In this document: positions 24,215 through 36,119 of the stretch, piece by piece
Position numbering within the stretch: the first letter of the stretch is position 1
Layout of the letters: each line of letters starts with the position of its first letter
The notes under the pieces: generated by a model
Databases searched by the model: none
The model's input: the letters and a program-made list of their open reading frames with translations, nothing else
What the model was told of the DNA's origin: nothing
Made by a program: the position numbers and the translations under genes
NCBI GenBank assembly: GCA_948099385.1
Contig: CANUEZ040000183.1
Span: 124,001-188,000, forward strand
DNA: 64,000 nt
DNA from: Fasciola hepatica
Lineage: Eukaryota; Platyhelminthes; Trematoda; Plagiorchiida; Fasciolidae
Reading direction: 5' to 3'

Positions 24215-27200
24215 TACAACTGAATCATCCAGATACGCCACAGCATCTACCACCGTTATCAAATAAGAAGGATGAGTCAATAGAATGACAAAGTGTTAAG
24301 TACGTGATTCAGATCCTTCTGAAGACAGAAGACGGACGTATTTGTACTAAATTATGACCCAGACCAATCGGTTTTGAATGGTTAGGACTCGGGACTTAGG
24401 ACAAGGAAAAAAATTGTAAGCGTAAAATGTTTTATACGCCTAACGGAAGAGTACGAAGGCTGACGTCTACCGCTTCCACTTCGAACAAGTCAGGCTTTTA
24501 ATAACTCAAACATAAGCTTACATTGAGACAAGGACCTTGGATCCATTCATCAAGTGGATAGCTTTGGCGAAGAGGTAACTTCTGCATTCGACAACAGTCT
24601 TGTATGGTGTGACTAACAGAAAAGTCTCTCTCTTGACTATCAAGTCAACTACTCTGTCAATCGCTTTTGGGCGAAAGTACGTATAAAAATGAGCAACAAC
24701 TATTCATCGCTTAGTTCACTGATCGGAAATCCGATTGCATTTTGGTTTTTTGATTGCAATTCATGCTGCTTTCTTGATATAACTTGGTCTGTTGTTTGGT
24801 CGGCTGCGCTCCAGGCAAGGAACATGAATGATCTGAGTTCTCTCAGGGCTTATCATGAATATCGCGTGAATCAACTGGAATCAAGGAAATTTATTGACCA
24901 CCATCTTGCACCCCTTCCTCTTGAGTGCATCTAGATCTGTAATTATTCCAGATGAAAGCCTCATGAGCATTTTGAGACATTTGCAAAGGTAGCTTACCGG
25001 GGTTGAAGTTCAAGCGCTGAAAGTGGGTATAAAACGGGAATTTACGTAGGTTTCTAACGAATACTCGAGTGTCAGTCATCGCCATTGCTTGGCTGGATGG
25101 TTGAAGTGCTAATCGTGATTCCGCGTACATCTTATACTTCTATTACTCGGTGCTGCATGCATGTTTAGCGTTGCATTCGATGGGTTGAGTGTAGAGCATA
25201 TGTTCCCCTGAAGAGTGGCTCCATAATACCGGAGAGTATAATCTTATATTTCAGTAACTTCAGGAATATTTGACAGATGGATGAAGTCGTCATGTTAAAT
25301 TCCTTGAATAGGATAGAGTTTTCTATTATGAACTGCCTAATTGCTTGGTCCATCCCAACCAGTTTTCGGCATCTGCTGAGGAATACTGCCGTAAAAACTC
25401 AACAGCAATTCAAAAGATCCACACTCTGGATGAAATTACATTTTCGTGATCGGATTAAGTACGTAGACTGATAATATCTCCAGATTGTGGAAGATTCCGG
25501 TGGTCAGAATTCTAGAAGGGGGTTATGGACAATCTGGAACATAATTTATCCTAACGGAAGAAGCTCCTTCCCACATATCAGGAAGATCTATTAACCCAGA
25601 ACCACTTACTAACAGAAGCATTTTCGGTCTTACCGAAGCCATCTGCAGGTGATACAAAATCGGAAATTCGAAACGATCTTCGTGAGCTCTGTGCAGTCAG
25701 TTCGGCCTTTCTTCCTGACAAAACGAACCTCATAGCTTCGAATTTCCGCTGACTACAGTGGTTTTATACGCAATTACCGGTTAAACAAGGTACATGAGAA
25801 AGTTGCTTATTTGAGTGTAACTGAGCAAGAGGCGAAACGAGCATGCGAAGGATGTACATGCAATTGGGCCACACCAAATAGGGCTGTCTCGTTCCTAGAA
25901 AGATCTGGTTGGCTACAAGATGTTTACGTTTGTGTAGGCATGGCAGTTTATGAGCATGAGTCAGAAGGGCAATCGAAATTCCAGACTGGGTGCATTCAGT
26001 TATCGACGTGAACGTTAACAAGACCATGTATTCGAAATGAACGACTACTACCCAGTAAAATCATTTTTGATCTTACGCAAGTCTCCTGGTGCCTAAATGT
26101 CGGCCCCGTAACCGACGCGGGCAATAATGAGATCGCCATGTCCAAGATAGAGATAATTAAAAGTGGTTGTTTCCTGAAAACATGTGAATTTCTCATTCTG
26201 GGTGAAGATGTCTTTAAATATTTAGTTCGGTTGACGGACATTTTACTCTGGATACAGGAAAAAACTCATGGTCTATGTAACAGTAATAAAGACTCTTGAA
26301 TTTCTTCATCATTTTTCGGTTCTCCATTTGGTATATCAAAGACGCAACCTTGTGGATTTCGTATAAAAAAATTTGTGCAGTTATTCCTGTTTACCAAATA
26401 CTGTAAATTGTGTTCAGCTGATAATTACAGCTACACCAACTATCTAGAAAGGGGTTTTACAGTTTGATGGGATATTTCTTTATCCTTCATCCGTCCCACG
26501 GTTTTGCCTACTGTCTTCCGTTTAAAAGAAAGAAGTGAGGAAAAATGAATGGAAATTTCTGAATGAAACTTCTTCGAGTTGCACAGCTCAGACAGCTTGA
26601 AATTGTGAGAGATTTTTAAGGGTCTTTCATTACGACGTGCTCAAACTCCACCTGCCATGTTTCCCTGATAATAAGGTCTATCCCAATAGCAAGTCCTAGC
26701 TAGATTCTCCAGGATTCTTTTCATATAAGCCCACCCTGAAAATAAGCCCTAGCTGATAGTCTCAGCTACTGAGTGGTTCGATGAGGTAGAAGAATGTTGA
26801 CGAGCTTCGTGTGGCCACTAGGCCCATACCAATTCGACTGTTGGGCATTTTCACTTTGAACCTTCGAAACCTGATCAAACGGCAAAGCATTTTAGCAGAA
26901 GGCAAGCCTTTTAGATTGAGGATTTGTTCGAGTATCAACCGCAGTAGGGCTTAACTGACTTATTTTGACGGTTTTGTTGACCAAGTACATCAGGCGTGAA
27001 TGTTCACTAGGTGCAAATGATTAAGAGTTCTCAGTTATTACAAGGTAGACCTAATAGAATGTGGTCTGAAGCTTTCAGATTAAATGCTCTTTGTCACCTT
27101 CTGCTAGATCCAGCTTGAATCAACTGAGACCCGTAAATGGTGCACATCATGCGAGCATTCAGGCCTGGCGTACTAGGTTGTCCATTGGTCAGTCGGAGAG

Positions 27201-28549
27201 CAGACGCCACAGGTGCGTACTTGATAAAGAGCCGATGTGGATCCTAATCCAATGGCTCACTATATAGTGAAATAATGAAGTTCAATTCTAGCTCCGGTAT
27301 ATGCTCTTCGCTTTTCTGCTTACCACCGAATGATTTTGGGTAGAAAAAGAAGGAGCTATTCCGTTGATTATATTTAAAGAATTGTTGAAGAGTCCCGGGG
27401 CAAGAGTCTTACAGCTTTCTGAAAGAAGAAAACACTCGATCATCGAATGAACCGAAAGTGGAGAGCAGCGTACGAGAGCCTCAGTCAGCAAGTGGAAGGA
27501 GTTAATGCTAAGAATTGCAAGTGGGAATCAGATAGGCAAACATCACTTTCTGAAATAAAAAATATCATGTGTGGATGGATTGTCGGCCAGAATGCAAAGA
27601 CTGGTTGTGATCAGGGCTGGTATTCAACCATATACCGTTGTAAGGTTACCGTAACTTGGAACAACTTCAACAGCATTCAGAACATCACAACACTGAATGG
27701 ATGGCTTTCTTTAGCGATATAAACTGTCTCTAAGACGAAGGACAACACTGTTTGGGCTGGAAGATACTGATGTTGATAAACGTGCATTTGCCTTCAAGTA
27801 CTTTGGTAATGGAATAGACCTTTCCAAATACCAACTCTAACATGATTGTCATGGATGGAACTGGGTTGTTTACGGACTCAGGATCTCAAATGACAACCAA
27901 TCAGAAGGGCACCTAATCAGTCTACATTTTGTCTAGTGATTGCGAAGTCACAAGCTTTAACGTGTTATAATCGGTAAGTTGTGCTTAGACATAATTAGTT
28001 TATTGACATCACCGATTCGGGAGTCACGAAAATTAACCAAATGAGACTGATTCTCATGTGCATACCGGATGATCAATCCACTTGGAGATAGCCATTATTC
28101 AGACGAAACATAAATCATGTGGTTTGAATGCAACTGTTTACCTTATTGCGTTTGGTCTCTTTGACATAGCCCAGTTCGGTAATAATCCACAACTGTCCGT
28201 AGTTGCGTTTTGAGCAATCACCTACTCACTTATTCAGTAAGTAGTATGTACACTACGGCACGTACTTTGGCAGTTCATCTGAACGGAAGGGAAGGCCAAC
28301 CTGTGATCATCACCCAGGGGAAAAAAGATAAGGTTGATCGTGTTTCAGGAGTTTACTCTGTTGCATCTGAAAAAGCCTGCCCCACACGTGAATTTCTGAG
28401 AAAGTGGGTCCATTTTATGATGCCTGTTGATTTTTAGGGTGATCAGCTAGGTCTACTAGTCAGTACCCTATGCACTGTGGGCACAAAGAACCTCCTTGTA
28501 GAGAGAAGAATATATCAAATGATATAATATGATTCACCATGCAGCTTCA
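24212..28549. other. Kinesin intron 5, 3' part
   Basis: Apart from the AATAAGCCC-type block at 26661 nothing was recognised. Open frames (up to 91 codons, for example 27447-27722) show no known motif. Confidence 0.4.
26661..26753. repeat. AATAAGCCCTAGC-type short repeat block 1
   Basis: Several near-copies of a 17-20 bp unit of the form GAAAATAAGCCCTAGC occur here: TGATAATAAGGTCTATCC, CAATAGCAAGTCCTAGC, CATATAAGCCCACC and TGAAAATAAGCCCTAGC. The unit appears again at 29331-29364. It looks like a decayed terminal or subterminal repeat of a non-autonomous element. The family is not identified. Confidence 0.45.
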
Positions 28550-28714
28550 TTACTCAACTCACCATTGAAAACCGTGGAAGCACTGTACAGCTGTTTCATC
28601 CTTGTTGGGAATCATCAGCAGTGCACATCTACCGAGCCCCCACGGGGACTCGAACCCGGGGTGAACGATTGTGAGTCGAACACCTTAACCACAAGGCTAT
28701 CCGGGCTGGCTCTC
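28550..28714 (-). repeat. tRNA-derived SINE copy A
   Basis: Read on the minus strand it begins GAGAGCCAGCCCGGATAGCC. It contains an A-box-like TAGCCTTGTGGTTAAGG and a B box GGGTTCGAGTCCCC, spaced as in a tRNA. An unrelated tail follows and ends near CGGTTTTCAATGGTGAG. These are the internal RNA polymerase III promoter elements of a tRNA-derived SINE. The part beyond the B box does not fold as a tRNA acceptor arm, so it is not a tRNA gene. It lies in kinesin intron 5. Confidence 0.7.
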
Positions 28715-29330
28715 AACGGTTTGTTGAACATCTACACAACACATGATATAGCACCCTTCCGTCACTGGCTTCGAACGGTAACAACCCGCTTCCCGCACAG
28801 CGATCGACTCCCATGATGGAAGGCTTCTCTGTAGGGGCCTAAGTACAACGAAGGCATTCCGTTATGAACAACCTACAGAGCTTGGTTACTATTTGCAAAT
28901 GATGGTTCCTGCAGCAAAGCTTTTGTATCTCAAGACTCTTGATATCGAAACAAACAAACCTTTTATGGACCATTTGCAAACAGAAATCAAAGACCATATA
29001 GAAAGTAGGATAGAGAAAAATCAACGAGGAAACATTGTGAAACCTAGCTTATAGGAGGTCGTTAAATGGGTGAGCAATCCACAGGACTAAATTGCAGTTA
29101 GTTGTGTTATCAAAGCACTGAGAGCATGCTACATGAACAGTCAATGCTCACTCAGGGAGAGCCTTATTACTGAACACGAATGACTGGGGCCGATAGTTCC
29201 ATGGGACATAATGTCGCAATAAAATCAGGTACGAATTCAGGATTGGGAAATTTATGACAGTATCACAAAAGATGACAATACCGAGTTGTATAAACTTAGA
29301 TACATGCATGTGCACACCGTTGACTTTTAT

Positions 29331-29364
29331 ACCTGAAAAATAAGACGCACGAAAATAAGCCTAG
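29331..29364. repeat. AATAAGCCCTAGC-type short repeat block 2
   Basis: CTGAAAAATAAGACGCAC is followed directly by GAAAATAAGCCTAG, two adjacent copies of the unit seen at 26661-26753, in the same orientation and in the same intron. Confidence 0.4.
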
Positions 29365-29878
29365 TTCAACTGGTGAGGCAGAAATGATTATGAGACCATG
29401 TCTTTTATCGGGGAAAGACGATATCAGTGAAAGTATGTGGGAGCACTTTATATTTGTGACACCAAGCAAACTGTTAGTTCTGGACAACCGTTCGATGCAA
29501 TTGCGCACAGTATTGTGAGTCCCACATGCCCCAGGCTAAATTGTTTCGTCGGACTTTATACACCCAGTTATTCGCGTTGATTCATCATGTACTTAAATGC
29601 TTTTCAGTAGGTGGTGATTACCTCGAATAATCACCCTAGTTTCGATTTCATCGCCAATCTCATCAATTGTCGTCCCATATATTTATCGCGTAAAAGAGCC
29701 AAGCCCAAGGTGGCCATTTTAGACTCTAACGAATACATTTTTATCGAAATTTATCACTGCCTAAAGCCTACTTTGTAAGCTTTGTGTTATGGATATCAGG
29801 CTCATCAAATGCATTGATGAGCTCGGATATATATTTAGCTCTAAAAACATGCATGTCCATTCTATAATTACGCTTCAG

Positions 29879-30217
29879 ATTAATATACGCCAGCGGATTT
29901 CTGATGAACGTCCTCGTCAGAACGAACCAGTTGATGCTTCTCGGTCACAAGCTACCTCCGGCAGTGAACGCTCCAGAGCAAACTTTGCTCAATCACAAAT
30001 CAATCCGCGTCTTTCTGGCCCACTGGTTGGCCGCTTCTCGTTAGTGGATTTGGCAGGAAATGAACGCAGCGCTGATGGAGCTATCACAAGTGATCGGATT
30101 CGACACATGGAAAGTGGGGAGATCAATAAAAGCCTGTTAGCACTGAAGGAATGCATACGAGCCATGGGTAATAATGGAACCAGTTACTTACCATTCCGAA
30201 CCAGCAAACTCACACAG
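29879..30217 (+). CDS. Kinesin-13 exon 6: switch II and alpha-4 with an expanded loop
   Basis: This exon encodes residues 401-513. It begins INIRQR, then runs through about 45 polar residues rich in Arg, Ser, Gln and Glu before [13 protein letters not shown] (switch II DLAGNER at 457-463). KIF2 has only about a dozen residues there. After switch II come [20 protein letters not shown], with the kinesin-13 KEC motif at 490-492, and [10 protein letters not shown]. The acceptor is GCTTCAG and the donor ACACAG|GTAATG, both in phase 0. Confidence 0.94.
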
Positions 30218-31751
30218 GTAATGTAGACCAAAATAAACTAGTCGGCTATAAGCCATTACATTCACACAGAGGGCCATTAATTACCACGAGTTTTCCGATG
30301 AATGAAAGCTAAGACTTCTTTTGTCAAAGAGATGATAACAGAAGTCGTGATCTAACTAAATTTTTCAGGTTTTGTTTGTGATTGCTTTATCAAGCCAGCA
30401 AAATCAACCGTGAAGTAAGGATTAACAAGGCGGGGACTACAAGTAAAGTTTCTAATGAGGCTGATGATGCCACTCTTTTTAAGGTTGTTTCCAGTTAGTC
30501 CCATTTCAGGAAATTCAATCAAAACCTATCTCGTTTAAAACTGGCGAGCTTAAAGTACATTGAATGTGTGCTCAGTAATTCCCGCCCCCTGTTCTCTACA
30601 AGTTCAGCTTTTGTTATTTCCAAATCCCTATCTACAATGAGCTCTTTCAGTTACATGTGAGTTAACCTAGATAACAATTCACAGCGGACAATTCACACTG
30701 AAAACTGTACTGGGAGGCTACGACGACCCTCTTTTCCAGTGCTGAAGTCCGGACAGTCTGAGATGCGGCCATGAGTTATTTCCATGTTAGTCTTATTATG
30801 TACTCTTCCTATCCTACTTTACCGTCCCACTGCAGTTGTTCTGTGGCTTTTGAAACAGGACCTTAGAGCTGCACGCTGAGGCTTGGTAGTATTACGTCGC
30901 ATTTTATCTATCCCGATTGCTACTCCTTTGGCTGAACTCGTTGATCAGCATACTGGGCCGTGTTCAACCTGAGCCCATTGGATACTTTGTTAGACACAAT
31001 CTTGTCCTTCTGTTACTATAATTTACCCATCCTTTTTGCATCCAAACGTATTTTCTCCAGAACATATTCGTAAAAAACTCCCCCATACCAATCTTTCTCA
31101 GTTTCTGACCAGTGGGGAGAAGACAAAAGCTAAATAACTTGAAAAACTGTACAACTAACTTAGCCTCTCATAAATCTCTCCTAAAAACACTCCATGGAGA
31201 ACTAAGGTATAGATATCTAGCCAAATATTTTGCCGTTTGCAACATCTAGTTTACTTTTTGTGATGTCATTTGTGCAGTGGCTGAAATGCCAACATACTGC
31301 TTGCGTAAGTCTACCGTAGAAATGCAAATATCAGGAAAGGTTCAAAGAGGAGAGAAAGGCGAATATAGGCCGGTTGTCCTTTGTCATATCTGACCACTTA
31401 TCCCATTTTACTTTTCTGTCGATTAATTCACTTTTGGGCTGTATCAAAGAAGTGTGTCAATTGATTACCCAAGTAGATATCTTACACTGGTGACTTCTAT
31501 TTGAGATATGCAAAAAAGTTCTCAAAAATAATTAGGCCCATTCAGATATGGCTCATGACCTGACAATTTGCCAAGAGTACCGAGCTTTACGTCCGACCTC
31601 AGATTAGCTGTGGCAGCGTTCACACCATTGTTAAGGAATACGGTAAATAATATGATCAAAGACGTTAATGATTTTCTTGCCACTCACCTCAGTACTCAGC
31701 CCTCGATCAATGAGCTATTTTCCTGAAAGATTATCGAGCGTTTGACAAGAG

Positions 31752-31878
31752 GAATCTTGCGTTAAGTATTTCGACAGCATCCAGTACACTAACCGACAAA
31801 AGTATGGACCTTTCTCCATTTTCCGCTTATTTCTGTTTCTGTATTTCCTAACGAAACCATATCTGGTCAGAATGACGG
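31752..31878 (+). repeat. Left terminal inverted repeat of the Tc1-like element
   Basis: It is the reverse complement of 33324-33454, with conserved islands GAATCTTGCG, CATTTTCCGC and CCATATCTGGTCAGAATGA separated by diverged bases and small gaps. Confidence 0.8.
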
Positions 31879-31929
31879 AATAACCATTACGACGTAGAAA
31901 ATAAAACTTCATGACAACACAATTTATCA

Positions 31930-33082
31930 TGAAGTAATCAAATCAGAATATGCAAAAAAGGGCTTGCAAAACTATGGGATCCCGGTCATCTCGGCTTCTC
32001 TAGTTGCCACTTAAACTCGTGTGCAACCGCGATCCTGCTTGAAGACCCGGATACATCTTTTCGGCATATTTCTTACAAGACCCGTCACTGTTCCTTGGTC
32101 AATGTTAACCCATTCTCGCATAAGAGGGGTTGCCAGTTTACTCTTTGACGGGTATACCGTGGAATCCTAGCACACCTGCCGAACAAGTATGTCCCCGAAG
32201 TTCTCAGTCGGGTTCATGTTTGGGATGTAGGCTATCACTTCACGGTTTTGATCAATCGAAACAGCAGCTAACGTTTTTCAGTGTATTCGCTGCAGACAGA
32301 AGCATTATGGTGCTGAAATATAAAGTCATCTTGTAATCTTCTGGCCAGTAGCTGGAGAATAAACTGCTCCAAAGTACGGATTTACGCGAAGGAATCTTGT
32401 ATACCTTCAAGTATAACTAGCTTACATTTGCCGTTGGCTGAGAGGGTTCCCTAAACCATCTCTAAATTCTTGTCGCGGTTTCTACGACTAGAAATTCTTT
32501 CTGATTTTCTGATGTCATGCTAGTGATAACTGAAACCATCCAGTTCATCAAAATTATTTTTCAGACACGAAAGTAGAGATTTCCCCATTAGTTTGTTCAT
32601 GTTAGGTGTCTCAGCTCACAACAGGAGTTGTTCTTTATAGGGTGGCGTAGGGGCAATGTACCTACTCATTTATTGTATTTCATTCACGACATAGCTTTGA
32701 GCGTTTCGCGTAACATTTGTTTTGAAACACTGACTCCGATCAAAACAATTAATACCCATATGGAGTGCGTGCTATTGGAAGTTAGACGAAATGTTGTGTG
32801 TTCGTACGAATTAGTTTGTCTTTTAGACAACCCAGTCGTTTTTTAGGTGCACGTAGCTGGTTGCATTCCAGACACCGTCGTGCAACGTTTATCCATCTCT
32901 TGTAAGACCTGGAGATCTCGTACCATCTGAATCTCATTTGTTAGAATGCGAATATCTTGTCCTTCTCGAAATCTTAGCTTATTTCTGTGTGACATTGAAC
33001 ACAACGTTTGGCGTGAGTTCTGTGAGGCGTACGCGTTCAACCGGCATGAATAAAGGTCACATAGGTCACTAGGATTCGTCAC
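31930..33082 (-). pseudogene. Tc1-like transposase remnant
   Basis: Minus-strand reading gives, in order, an N-terminal segment (33082-32843) and a stretch with many stops. It then gives MVWGTLSANGKCKLVILEG (about 32480-32400) and FIFQHHNAS (about 32330-32285), and finally a decayed region matching the SPDLNPIENVWG block. The MVWG and FQQDNA-type blocks are signatures of the Tc1 DDE transposase. At the second catalytic position FQQDNA reads FQHHNA, so the Asp is replaced by His. With the stops and frame changes this copy is certainly inactive. Confidence 0.8.
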
Positions 33083-33323
33083 GTGTTCCAGTGCACATGA
33101 TCTATTTGATTCCGGCTCTCATGGGCTTGTTAGTCGCCAAATCCACAGGCCATACTAATCAGCATGATGTCAGGCTTACCGGCCTGTCTGGTTCTAGGAG
33201 GTTCCCCATGGGATAGCATATCGGCATTCGGAGCCCTGTACTTTGGTCACACTGGTCTTTTTTGCATTTTCTGCTCCAGTTAGCACACACAGCATAGTTT
33301 CGTTCTGGAATTTGTGCGTTCGA

Positions 33324-33454
33324 TCATTCTGACCAGATATGGTTTTGTTAGAGAATACCAAAGGGGAAATATGCGGAAAAATGAAGGGGGGGGGGGTATT
33401 ACTTCTGTAGCTCTGTATACAGTATTGAACTACGGGCGGAAGTACGCAAGATTC
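33324..33454 (-). repeat. Right terminal inverted repeat of the Tc1-like element
   Basis: It pairs with the left arm at 31752-31878. It includes a run of at least ten G at about 33388-33399 that the left arm lacks, probably a slippage expansion after insertion. Confidence 0.8.
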
Positions 33455-34180
33455 ACAGTTAGATCTTATTTTTGATGGAAAAAGTTGGGTTGCATGACTT
33501 CAGCTGTCGGTACGTGTACTGTGGCAGGATAATTTTATTCGCACACCCTTCAATGTGTTGGCGGGTTCACCACTCATCAGAGCCGACTATGAATCTCTCT
33601 GTAGCGCAGATATTTCAGCATAAAACAAGTTTTTCTCGACTTTCGTGTTGGTGCACTTAAGTCCACGGGGGTGTGGTGAAAAATGAAATGAAAGATAAGA
33701 ATTATAATAATACATTCCAAGTATTTTGTTCCTTTGTATTTTCGCAAAAATCATCACTGTTTATCTGTTGGACTGCTCAGCTTCAACCTAATTTACAGGT
33801 TGACAGAATGCTGTTAAGAATGGATGTGAAATCCTTGGTCTAATACAAGCTCGTAACGATTAAGTTATAATAATCTAATCTGCAATTCACATGGGGCCAC
33901 ACTAATTGAAGTTTTCATATTTGTCAAACCTACAACAAGAGCATCGTTGATGGCACAAAAGAGTTTCTTTAAACGTTCGAATAATACTGCGTGCCATCAT
34001 ACCTGGGAGGACTCTCATCCGAACATTTATTCCATTTTCACAATCCAAATGTGTTGTATTCAAAACAGTTATTTAGGATTATTTATCGGGATTTCATTCA
34101 CATCACTAACACCTAGATAGGGGTTTACTCAACTAGAGAAATCATAAATTGCGCTGTGTTGATTTTACCACCACTTGTAG

Positions 34181-34768
<588 letters not shown>

Positions 34769-34812
34769 TGAAGGACGATTTATCATGTGTTGTACTAATT
34801 CAATACCCTGCT

Positions 34813-34930
34813 GAGAGCCAGCCCAGATAGCTCGTTTTTAGATGCTCAACTTAAGGTCGTTCACCCAGGGTTCGAGTTTCATGAAAGTGCACGGCCGATA
34901 GTTTCTTCCGTGGTTTTCAGTGGCGAGTAA
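34813..34930 (+). repeat. tRNA-derived SINE copy B
   Basis: It is the same family as the copy at 28550-28714. It shares GAGAGCCAGCCC, GATAGC, TCGTTCACCC, GGGTTCGAGT and the tail CGTGGTTTTCAGTGGCGAGT. The A box is decayed and the middle is shortened. It lies in kinesin intron 7, in sense orientation. Confidence 0.65.
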
Positions 34931-35789
34931 ACCTGTTACAAAGCAAGGCAGCAGTTTTCACAACCTTGAAATGTAAATGGTGGGGTGATACTCCGTTGAA
35001 AGCTCCGTTCATATCTGAATGATAGGAGGGAGGCACGAACAATTAGAAGAAAATATGTTCAATTGTTTGTGAAATATTTATCATAGCTAATGTTATTACA
35101 GATAATGTTCTAGGTTCTCCGATGGCTCTAGATATTTCAGTCATTTCTTGCATATCTTATGACCGTTATCGTTGGAGTAAAGAGTTTATTCATTTAACAT
35201 ATTTACGATGTTTGATGTGCCTTTACGGCGGGACACCAAAAAACGTTTGGGTTACTTCTTGAAAAAAAAAACAAGTTATTCATGAATCTTTTCAAAAGAC
35301 AAACTAATCAGATGGATGCCTCAGAGTGTACATTATCGGAGGATTCCTTACTCACTGCAATCCTAAAGGTAGTTGGATAAAAGTAAGAGCATGGAAGCAA
35401 GTCTCCACTGTCAAGCTTCTGAATAAATCGAAACTGATCGGTGTAAACAAAACCTTTCATCTTGACGGTACTTGCTCAGATTTTGGACTAAAACCGTGTT
35501 CGGTTCAAACCCCTGACCTACTTTCAAAGAGGAAGTAGAGGTAAAAATTAGCAGAATATTATCAATACCCACGGAATGATTTTGGACGATCACTCTAGGA
35601 TAAGGTTTCAAAATTGATCGCATTTCAGTCGAAAGCTTTTCTGATAAATTGAAAGGCATCATTTATGAAGCTTTTACGACATTTATTGGTAAATCTGTGC
35701 GACAACAAATAAATAAATCATCTGAAGTTATTAACCTCATTCATATTCATAATGCCGAGAATTAAACTAAAACGAACTCTCTGTTTCAG

Positions 35790-36119
35790 AGATCGCCATC
35801 AGAAAGCTCGCAGTCGGGTGTTTTGGTTACAGCTAAACCTCTGACTCGCAGTCCGAGCTGCAATACCTACGCTCTGATTCCTCTCCCCGGATCCAGTGCA
35901 TCGGCATACTTTTCACCAGAAAATGTGCACGACATACGTGACTCCAACGACCAGTTGGCCGATTACTCTGATAATGATCAGATTGATCTGAAATCAACAG
36001 AACCACTTCCGGTCCCTCGAAGACATTTCTGTCCAACTTTGGGGTCTGTCTTGCCGGTGGAATCAACAAAAAAAACTAACGGCGTACGATGTACAGCTTC
36101 CAGGTCGACGTATTCCCGG
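35790..36119 (+). CDS. Kinesin-13 exon 8: Ser/Pro-rich linker
   Basis: This exon encodes residues 624-733, a low-complexity region rich in Ser, Pro, Thr and Asp (for example RSPSESSQSG and LTRSPSCN). No domain is recognised. It is assigned to the gene because it follows a good acceptor (CTGTTTCAG), ends at a good donor (CGG|GTGAGC) and keeps phase 0 on both sides. It includes several Ser-Pro dipeptides, typical of kinase target sites in mitotic kinesins. Confidence 0.8.

Larger units (their letters stand above)
31745..33460 (-). mobile_element. Tc1/mariner-type DNA transposon with terminal inverted repeats (dead)
   Basis: Two inverted copies bound the element: the left arm runs from about 31752 (GAATCTTGCG) to 31878, and the right arm from about 33324 to 33454 (ends CGCAAGATTC). 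The inner 25 bases, ACCATATCTGGTCAGAATGA and neighbours, are almost identical; the middle of each arm is more diverged. Total size is about 1.7 kb, as expected for Tc1 elements. The interior encodes Tc1-type transposase on the minus strand. It sits in kinesin intron 6, antisense to the gene. The exact ends and flanking TA dinucleotides could not be fixed. Confidence 0.82.

Noticed and set aside
28620..28714. tRNA gene on the minus strand
   Set aside because: A and B boxes are present, but no closing acceptor stem exists and related copies with a shared non-tRNA tail occur elsewhere, so it is a SINE.
29895..29935. CTGATGA followed by a short GTCC-type hairpin and GAA, hammerhead-like
   Set aside because: It lies within kinesin exon 6 coding sequence and lacks flanking stems; chance match.
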